A DNA stretch of 64,000 nucleotides, taken from the NCBI GenBank assembly GCA_913776825.1, contig CAJYPV010000022.1, positions 186,001 through 250,000 on the forward strand. The letters run 5' to 3'. Below the pieces are notes generated by a model. The model was not told the origin of the DNA. It saw only the letters and a list, made by a program, of their open reading frames with translations, and did no database searches. The position numbers were made by a program, and so were the translations under genes. Positions 55,922-64,000 of this stretch are shown here, one piece after another (the stretch's first letter is position 1; each line of letters opens with the position of its first letter). The DNA comes from Burkholderiaceae bacterium. Lineage in GTDB: Bacteria; Pseudomonadota; Gammaproteobacteria; Burkholderiales; Burkholderiaceae_C.

Positions 55922-57301
55922 ATGATTCGAATATTTAATCATTACCTTCATCGTCGCACCCTGATCCAGGTGTTGTTTGACCTGGGCCTGATCGTCGCGG
56001 CGGTGTTCGCGGTGGCCTTGAGCCAGGGCAGCAGCGAGCACATGGTGACGTTCGCCGCGTCGTATGGCCTGTCGCTGGCCGGCGGCATGTTCGTCATCAA
56101 TTCGGCGTCCGGCCTTTATTCCCAATCCCACAAGCGCTCGCTGACGCAGTCCTGCGCCCGCGCGCTGTTCGCGCTGCTGATCGGCCTGCCGCTGGCCTAT
56201 GGCCTGTTCAGCCTGATTCCGGCCACGGTGTCCCATCGCGACCTGCTGACCACCACCGCGATGCTGGCCGTCGCGCTGGTGATGGTGCACCGCGTCTATG
56301 CCGCGCATTCCGGCTCTCAGACCAGCGGCCGCAGCAAGATCCTGATCTTCGGCTCCGGCCATGCCGCCCTGGCGGTGAGCGACAGCCTGCGCGCGGCCGA
56401 CCCGCATGCGCACATCGTCGGCTTCCTGCCCGGTCCCAACGAGATCGATCCTCAGGTGCCGGCGCATCAATTGATCGCGGGCAACGAAAGCCTGACCGAT
56501 GCCGCGATGCGTCTGGGCGTGGACGAGATCGTCGTCGCGCTGTCCGAGCGCCGTGGCGGCAGCATGCCGCTGCGCCAGCTGCTGGACTGCAAGCTCTACG
56601 GCATCCGCGTGGTCGACCTGGCCACCTATTTCGAGAAGACCCTGGCGCAGATCAAGATCAGCCATGTGCATGCCGGCTGGCTGATCTTCGGCGACGGCTT
56701 CAACCAGGGCGTGATGCGCAGCGCGGTCAAGCGGGTGTTCGACCTCGTGTCCTCGCTGGTGCTGCTGGTGCTGTCGGCACCGGTGATGCTGGTCACCGCG
56801 GTGCTGATCAAGCTGGAATCGCCCGGCTCGATCTTCTACACACAGGAACGCGTGGGCCTGAACGGCGCGACCTTCAAGGTGATCAAGTTCCGCAGCATGC
56901 GCAACGACGCCGAGAAGGATGGCCGGCCGCAATGGGCGACCAAGAACGATGCGCGGGTGACCCGCGTCGGCAACATCATCCGCAAGGTGCGCATCGATGA
57001 ACTGCCGCAGCTGATCAATGTGCTGCGCGGCGAGATGAGCATGGTGGGGCCGCGTCCGGAGCGCCCGTTCTTCGTCGACGAGCTGGTCGCGCAGATTCCC
57101 TACTATGCGGTGCGCCACAGCGTGAAGCCGGGCGTGACCGGCTGGGCGCAGGTCCGTTATGAATACGGTTCGACCATCGAGGACTCGCTGGAGAAGCTTC
57201 AGTACGACCTCTACTACGTCAAGAACCACACCCTGTTCCTCGATCTGTTGATCATGCTGGAGACGGTGGCCGTGGTGCTGACCGGCCGGGGGGCGCGCTG
57301 A
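55922..57301 (+). CDS. XrtA/PEP-CTERM-associated polyprenyl-phosphate sugar transferase (EpsB type)
   Basis: Starts an exopolysaccharide repeat unit by moving a sugar phosphate onto undecaprenyl phosphate. 459 aa from ATG 55922. Four N-terminal membrane helices come first, then a nucleotide-binding-like domain (KILIFGSGHAALAVSDSL). The C-terminal WcaJ-type catalytic domain starts after a fifth hydrophobic segment (VFDLVSSLVLLVLSAPVML), with YTQERVGLNGATFKVIKFRSM and MVGPRPERPFFV. The organisation matches the TIGR03013-type transferases that travel with prsK, prsR and prsT. It precedes prsK by 64 bp. Confidence 0.92.
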   Translation: MIRIFNHYLHRRTLIQVLFDLGLIVAAVFAVALSQGSSEHMVTFAASYGLSLAGGMFVINSASGLYSQSHKRSLTQSCARALFALLIGLPLAYGLFSLIPATVSHRDLLTTTAMLAVALVMVHRVYAAHSGSQTSGRSKILIFGSGHAALAVSDSLRAADPHAHIVGFLPGPNEIDPQVPAHQLIAGNESLTDAAMRLGVDEIVVALSERRGGSMPLRQLLDCKLYGIRVVDLATYFEKTLAQIKISHVHAGWLIFGDGFNQGVMRSAVKRVFDLVSSLVLLVLSAPVMLVTAVLIKLESPGSIFYTQERVGLNGATFKVIKFRSMRNDAEKDGRPQWATKNDARVTRVGNIIRKVRIDELPQLINVLRGEMSMVGPRPERPFFVDELVAQIPYYAVRHSVKPGVTGWAQVRYEYGSTIEDSLEKLQYDLYYVKNHTLFLDLLIMLETVAVVLTGRGAR

Positions 57302-57365
57302 GCGCAACGCTGGAGCGCCGCGCTCCCGATTCCCTTGTCGCGGCCCCCAGGCCCCACGCTGAGTG

Positions 57366-59599
57366 ATGTGGGCAAGCTCGAATTCCTTCGGCGCCACCCT
57401 GGGCGCACTGGCGGTGCTGGCGCATCTGATGCTGGCGGTCGCGGTGCTGCCGCAATTCGGCCAACATCGCCGCCGTGCGCTGCGACTGGAAGTGGCGCTG
57501 CTGCTGAGCGCGCTCTGGGCCGGGCTGGATGCGGCGGTGCAGATCGGCTGGCTGGGCGAGCGCCAATGGCCCGCGCTGGTGCTGCTGCCGGTGTGCGACG
57601 CGCTGCGTTACGGCGCCTGGTTCGCCTTCATCCTCGCCTTGATGGAAGCCCGACCCGCGCCAGCGGCCGGGCCGGCGGACGTCTCCGATCCTGAAGCTTC
57701 ACCAACCCGGTCGCATGGCGCGTCGCTGCTGGCGCGATCCTCGTCCGCCACCTCGGCCGGCTTCGGCGTGGCCCGGCCGCTGCCCTGGCTGGCCTGGGCG
57801 GGCGTGGCCCTGGCGGTCGCGCTGCCGGTCTGGCGCTTCTGGGGCGACAGCCCGCTCTGGGTGCTGCAGCGTCCGCTGGCCATGACCTGGCTGGGACTGG
57901 GCGTGTTCGGCCTGGTGCTGCTGGAGCAGATGCTGCGCAACATCGATCGCGATGCGCGCTGGAATGCCAAGCCGGTCTGCCTGGGATTGGGCGCGATCTT
58001 CGTCTTCGATGTGTTCGTGTTCTCGCAGGCCTCGCTGTTCCAGCAGTTCGACGGCGATGCGCTGAGCGTGCGCGCGGCGGTCCACAGCCTGGCGGTGCCG
58101 CTGTTGTGGCTGGCCAGCCGGCGCCACAAGAAGTGGCTGGACAAGCTGCATGTCTCGCGCGCGGCGGCCTTTCATTCGGCCACCTTGCTGATCGTCGGCA
58201 TCTACCTGATGGCGGTGTCGGGCCTGGGCTATTACGTGCGCTACACCGGCGGCGAATGGGGCCGGGCGCTGCAGCAGGTGCTGCTGGTGGTGGGCGTGCT
58301 GGCGCTGCTGCTGATGGCGCTCTCGGGCTCGCTGCGCGCCAAGCTGCGGGTCTACATCAGCAAGAATTTCTTCAGCTACCGCTACGACTATCGGCAGGAA
58401 TGGCTGCGCTTCACCGCGATGCTGTCGGCCAGCGCCTCGACCGCCCAGCTGGGCGAATCGGTCATCCTCGGCCTGGCCAATCTGGTGGAGAGCCCGGCCG
58501 GCGCGCTCTGGCTGCGCCGCGCGGCCGGCGATGAGGACTATCAGCAAGCCGCCCGCTGGAACCTCAACGAGCTGCGCGAGCCGCTGCGTCCGGACGTCGC
58601 CTTGAAGCACTGGCTGGTGGAGCGCGGCTGGATCATCGATCTGGACGAATGGCGCCGCAGTCCCGAGGTGTATGAGCATGTCGCGCTGCCGGTCGCCCTG
58701 GCCGACGATGCGCGGCATTGGCTGGTGGTGCCGCTGCTCAACGGCGGCGCGCTGATCGGCTGGGTGGTGCTGGCGCAGCCGCGCACACGGCTGGAGCTGA
58801 ACTGGGAAGTGCGCGATCTGCTGCGCACCGCGGCGCAACAGGCGGCCAGCTATCTGGCGCAGATGCAGGCGGCCGAGGCCTTGCTGGAGGCGCGCAAGTT
58901 CGAAGCCTTCAACCGCATGTCGGCCTTCGTGGTGCATGACCTGAAGAACATCGTCACCCAGCTCTCGCTGATGATGAAGAACGCCAAGCGGCTGCGCGAC
59001 AACCCGGAGTTCCAGCAGGACATGCTGGACACGGTGGAGAACTCGCTCGAGAAGATGCGCCAGCTGATGCTGCAACTGCGCGAGGGCGAGAAGCCGCATC
59101 ACGGCAGCACCGGCGGCGTGGCGCTCGGTCCGATCGCGCGCAGACTGGCCGCCGCCGCGCAGAGCAAGGGGCGCTCGCTGACGCTGGAGGTGCAGGCCGA
59201 GGTCAGCGCGCGCGGACATGAAGAACGCATCGAACGGGTGATCGGCCACGTGGTCCAGAACGCCTTCGATGCCACCCCGATTGAGGGACAGGTGCGGCTG
59301 CGTTTGCGCCGTGTCGGCAGCCATGCGCAAGTCGAAGTGGAGGATACTGGTTGCGGCATGACGCAAGCCTTCATGGACCAGCGCCTCTTCAAGCCGTTCC
59401 AGACCACCAAGCCCGCCGGCATGGGGATCGGGGCTTACGAGAGCTATCAGTATTTGCAGGAACTTGGAGGGAAGATCAACGTGGAGAGCGCGCCCGGACA
59501 AGGCACGCAGGTGCGAATCCTGCTGCCGCTGTTTTTCGCTGGACCGGCCACCGATGGCGGTCATGACCAGGCGGACGATGCCCGCCTGATGGAGACGCG

Positions 59600-59603
<4 letters not shown>
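57366..59603 (+). CDS. prsK: Membrane histidine kinase PrsK of the XrtA/PEP-CTERM system
   Basis: 745 aa from ATG 57366. The first roughly 330 residues hold several membrane helices, interrupted by a low-complexity Ala/Ser-rich stretch near 100-135. A GAF-like region follows (LSASASTAQLGESVILGLANL to PLLNGGALIGWVVLAQ). The phosphoacceptor is H524 in AFVVHDLKNIVTQLSLMM, and the ATPase domain has NAFDAT, EDTGCGM and the G2 region KPAGMGIGAYES. It overlaps prsR by 4 bp (ATGA) and should phosphorylate PrsR to control EPS and PEP-CTERM protein genes. Confidence 0.93.
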
Positions 59604-60961
<1,358 letters not shown>

Positions 60962-61017
60962 GGGCGGCGACGACCGCTCATCGATCCTCGCCACCGATCC
61001 TTTCCCGAGAGAGCTTC

Positions 61018-63900
61018 ATGTCCCGAGACCGCAAGACAGGCAATGACCCGATGACCGTTCGTGCTTCGATTCCGACCTCGCCGCGCTCGCGCCCGGGGTC
61101 ACGTCTTGCGCAGGGCGCGCTGGCCGTGGCGCTGGGATCGGCACTGCTGCTGACGGGCTGCCTGGGCGAGTCGGCGCAGGACCTGATGAAGTCGGCCCGC
61201 ACCCACCTCGATCAGAAGGATCCCAAGGCCGCGATCATCCAGCTGAAGAACGCGCTGCAGAAGGATGAGTCCTTGTCCGAAGCGCGCTTCCTGCTGGCGC
61301 GTGCGCTGCTGGACGCGGGCGATGTGAGCGGTGCCGCGATCGAGGCCGAGAAGGCGCAGGCGCAGGGTTATCAGGGCGATGCGCTGGTGGCATTGCAGGC
61401 GCGTCTGCTGTTGCTGCAGGGCAAGATCGACGAGGTGATCGCGCAGTTCGGCAGCCGCCATCTGAGCAGCCTGCCGGACGAAGCCGATCTGCAGGGCACG
61501 CTGGTGGGCGCTTATGTCGCCCGGCAGAAGCTGGCGGAGGCCCGAGTCGCCGCCAATGCGGCCCTGAAGGCCGCGCCGGACAGCCTGCCGGTGCAACTGA
61601 TCCATGTGCGTCTGCTCACCAGCGAGGGCAAGTTGCCCGAGGCCCGCGCGGCGCTGGACCAGGTGCTGTCCAAATCCCCGCAATCGGGCGAAGCGTGGCA
61701 GCTCAAGGGCGAGCTGCAGGTGCTGGCCGAAGCGCCCCACGCCGAAGTGGTGGAAAGCTTCCGCAAGGCGCTGTCGCTGGACAAGCGCCTGGTCGGCGCG
61801 CATGCCGGCCTGATCAATGCGCTGATGAAGGTCGGCGACAAGGCCGCGGCCAAGGAAGCCAGCAATGCCATGCGCGCGGCTTTGCCGCAGCATGCGCAGA
61901 CCTACTACTACGCGGCGGTCTTCGCGCTCGAAGGCGGGCAGCTGAAGGAGGCGACCGAGCTGTCGCAATCGCTGCTGAAGATCGCACCCAACAGCGACCG
62001 CGCGCAGTTCCTCGCTGCGCGCGTGGCGCAGGCCAACGGCGATCTGCGTCAGGCGGAAAGCCTCTTCGCCAAGGTGCTGCAGAGCTCGCCGGAATCGACC
62101 CAGGCGCGGTTGGCGCTGGCGCAGGCCCAACTGCGCGCCGGTGATGCCGACCAGGCCATGAGCACCTTGCAGCCCGCGCTGGAGTCCAAGGACGGCGTCT
62201 CGCCCGAGGCCTTGTCGCTGGCCGCGGAGATCCGTCTCAAGCAAGGCCGTGGCGATGATTCCGAAGCCTTCCTGGCCCGCGCCGCCGAAGCCAATCCGAA
62301 GGATGTGCGCAGCCGTGTGGGGCTGGCGCTGGGACAGGTGAAGAAGGGCCAGGAAGCCCAGGGTCTGGCCGCGCTGCGCCAGCTCTCGGCCGAGGACAAG
62401 GGCGTGGCCGCCGACCTCGCGCTGATCAGCGTGCTGATGCGCAAGAAGGATTGGGACGCCACCGCCAAGGCCATCGACACGCTCGACGGCAAGCAGCCGA
62501 AGAGCGCCATGGCGCCGGAGCTGCGCGGCCGGGTGGCGCTCGCGCGTGGCGATCGTGCCGCTGCGCGCGGTCAGTTCGAAGAGGCGCTCAAGCGCGAGCC
62601 GACCGCGCTGGCCGCGGCCAACAACCTCGCCGCGATGGATGTCCAGGACAAGAAGCCGGAAGACGCCGCCAAGCGCTACGACATCGTGCTGAAGGCCGAT
62701 CCGAAGAACCTGCGCGCCCATCTCGCGCAGATCGGGCTGCGGCTCAACCACAAGCTCGCCACGCGCGACGAGTCCGTGCAGCGCCTGACGGAGCTGACCC
62801 GCGCGAATCCGGAAGCGCCCGCGCCGCGCCTGGCGCTGATCGCCTTGCTGATGGAGAAGCAGGATCTGAAGCAGGCGCTCAGCGTCGCGCAGGATGGCGT
62901 GACCCGCAGCCCGGATTCGGCGGAGCTGCTGGATGTGCTGGGCCAGGTGCAACTGGCCAGTGGCGATCGCCAGCAGGCGATGGCGTCCTTCAACAAGATC
63001 GCGACCCAGCAGCCGCGCTCGCCGCTGGGACCGCTGCGTCTGGCGGATCTGCACATCCAGGGCGGCGATCGGGATCAAGCCGCCGCGGCGCTCAAGCGCG
63101 CGCAGGCGATTGCCCCGGGGGATGCCGAACTTGCCGAAAAGGTCGCCACCAAGGCGCTGCAAATCCAGCGCCCGGAACTGGCCCTCACCGCCGCCAAGGG
63201 ACTGCAGACCGCGCGACCCAGCTTCGGTCTGGGATGGAAGCTGGAAGGCGACGTGGCGCGCGCCCGCAAGGACTGGCCGGCGGCGCTGGCCGCGTATCGC
63301 AAGGCCGAGCAGTTGTCGCAGGCGGCCGGTGCGACGGTGCCGGCCACCGACCTGGCCATCGCGATGCACAGCGTGCTGGTGGAGTCCGGCAAGATCGATG
63401 AAGCGAATCGTTATGCCAGCGCCTGGACGAGCAAGTTCCGCCAGGACACGCTGTTCCGCTATCACCTGGGCGATGTGGCGCTGACCAAGAACCAGTATGC
63501 GCAGGCCGAGCAGCACTACCAGAGCGTGCTGACCGACTCGCCGGACAACGCCGCCGCCGTCAACAACATCGCCTGGCTCAAGCTGCGTGCGGGCAAGACC
63601 GACGAAGCGCTGACGCTGGCCGAGCGCGCCAATCAGCTGCGGCCGCAGGTGCCGGCGTATCTGGACACGCTGGCCGAAGTGCTGGCGGCCAAGGGCCAGA
63701 CCGATCGTGCGATCAGCGTGCAACAGGACGCGGTGAAGCAGGCACCCGGTGTGCCAGCGTATCGACTGCGACTGGCCCAGTTGTTGGTGTCCAGTGGCAA
63801 GAAGACCGAGGCCAAGGCGGAACTTCAACGCCTGGCTGATCTGGGACCGAAGTTCGAGCAACAAGCCGAGGTGCAGAAACTGCAGGCCGCCATCCGCTGA
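61018..63900 (+). CDS. prsT: TPR-repeat lipoprotein PrsT of the XrtA/PEP-CTERM system
   Basis: 960 aa. A lipobox, ALLLTGC, lies near residue 42-48 after a long basic N-region, so the protein is probably a lipoprotein. A shorter start at M12 is possible. The rest is a run of tetratricopeptide repeats (AAIIQLKNALQKDESLSEAR; TYYYAAVFALEGGQLKEATEL; YQSVLTDSPDNAAAVNNIAWL), about twenty in all by eye. It probably serves as an assembly scaffold for EPS export. It lies 56 bp after prsR. Confidence 0.92.
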   Translation: MSRDRKTGNDPMTVRASIPTSPRSRPGSRLAQGALAVALGSALLLTGCLGESAQDLMKSARTHLDQKDPKAAIIQLKNALQKDESLSEARFLLARALLDAGDVSGAAIEAEKAQAQGYQGDALVALQARLLLLQGKIDEVIAQFGSRHLSSLPDEADLQGTLVGAYVARQKLAEARVAANAALKAAPDSLPVQLIHVRLLTSEGKLPEARAALDQVLSKSPQSGEAWQLKGELQVLAEAPHAEVVESFRKALSLDKRLVGAHAGLINALMKVGDKAAAKEASNAMRAALPQHAQTYYYAAVFALEGGQLKEATELSQSLLKIAPNSDRAQFLAARVAQANGDLRQAESLFAKVLQSSPESTQARLALAQAQLRAGDADQAMSTLQPALESKDGVSPEALSLAAEIRLKQGRGDDSEAFLARAAEANPKDVRSRVGLALGQVKKGQEAQGLAALRQLSAEDKGVAADLALISVLMRKKDWDATAKAIDTLDGKQPKSAMAPELRGRVALARGDRAAARGQFEEALKREPTALAAANNLAAMDVQDKKPEDAAKRYDIVLKADPKNLRAHLAQIGLRLNHKLATRDESVQRLTELTRANPEAPAPRLALIALLMEKQDLKQALSVAQDGVTRSPDSAELLDVLGQVQLASGDRQQAMASFNKIATQQPRSPLGPLRLADLHIQGGDRDQAAAALKRAQAIAPGDAELAEKVATKALQIQRPELALTAAKGLQTARPSFGLGWKLEGDVARARKDWPAALAAYRKAEQLSQAAGATVPATDLAIAMHSVLVESGKIDEANRYASAWTSKFRQDTLFRYHLGDVALTKNQYAQAEQHYQSVLTDSPDNAAAVNNIAWLKLRAGKTDEALTLAERANQLRPQVPAYLDTLAEVLAAKGQTDRAISVQQDAVKQAPGVPAYRLRLAQLLVSSGKKTEAKAELQRLADLGPKFEQQAEVQKLQAAIR

Positions 63901-63946
63901 CACGGATCCGCGTTCCGCGGTCGACCGCACCCCAAGGGAGACGGTC

Positions 63947-64000
63947 ATGAGCCAAATTCGTCGATCCAGCCTTCGCAAGCGATTGCACCAGGGCCTGCGC
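63947..64000 (+). CDS. Start of a further gene, cut by the window end
   Basis: AAGGGAGA precedes ATG 63947, and 18 codons follow (MSQIRRSSLRKRLHQGLR) to the end of the window. The basic N-terminus is compatible with a membrane or exported protein of the EPS/exosortase cluster, but the product cannot be named from this. Confidence 0.5.
   Translation, partial: MSQIRRSSLRKRLHQGLR

Overview
This 64 kb window is a chromosomal segment of a GC-rich betaproteobacterium. I infer the order Burkholderiales, probably near Roseateles/Mitsuaria (Sphaerotilaceae). The basis is gene content and order, not a marker gene: the gltA-sdhE-sdhBADC-gntR-mdh neighbourhood, an XrtA/PEP-CTERM regulatory module, a very large two-partner-secretion adhesin and strong GC3 bias. 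Most of the window is housekeeping in character. The stretch from about 22.8 to 29.0 kb is visibly more AT-rich and gene-fragmented, as expected of a rapidly exchanging toxin/immunity tail.

Layout. (1) 1-5.2 kb: two tandem, translationally coupled paralogues of about 865 aa with helical PPR-like repeats and a duplicated small domain; function unknown. (2) 5.36-5.46 kb: a clear cyclic-di-GMP-I (GEMM) riboswitch in the leader of a contact-dependent inhibition (CDI) locus. (3) 5.5-22.8 kb: cdiB-like outer-membrane transporter and a 5102-aa cdiA-like effector with an ESPR signal, a TPS domain, a large repeat stalk containing a near-exact 1080-bp super-repeat, and a C-terminal PD-(D/E)XK-type nuclease toxin. 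(4) 22.8-30.0 kb: a cognate immunity gene overlapping cdiA by 16 bp, then an array of orphan immunity-like genes. It includes two more full-length 335-aa copies of the cognate immunity gene, a PoNi (DUF1910/DUF1911) immunity gene, several unassigned small genes, and one gene interrupted by an in-frame amber codon. (5) 30.2-33.5 kb, minus strand: a vapBC-type toxin-antitoxin pair directly upstream of acnB. (6) 33.8-43.0 kb: a TCA-cycle block: a periplasmic protein, a CoA-ester lyase and mdh on the minus strand, then a GntR regulator, sdhCDAB, sdhE and gltA on the plus strand. (7) 43.2-48.0 kb: a nucleoside/ribose salvage operon (LacI regulator with a perfect operator palindrome, ribokinase, nucleoside hydrolase, amidohydrolase). 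(8) 48.1-55.3 kb: two orphan LivK-type binding proteins flanking purL. (9) 55.9-64.0 kb: the XrtA-associated EPS module (EpsB-type sugar transferase, PrsK, PrsR, PrsT) and the start of a further gene.

How the parts work together. The riboswitch suggests that the CDI surface fibre is tied to the c-di-GMP lifestyle switch, which may also govern the exopolysaccharide module at the right end. The immunity array looks like a record of past toxin exchanges at the cdiA 3' end: immunity paralogues carry conserved flanks, a conserved leader mini-ORF and a possible short vestige of the toxin 3' end. The metabolic genes are ordinary and most end in clear intrinsic terminators.
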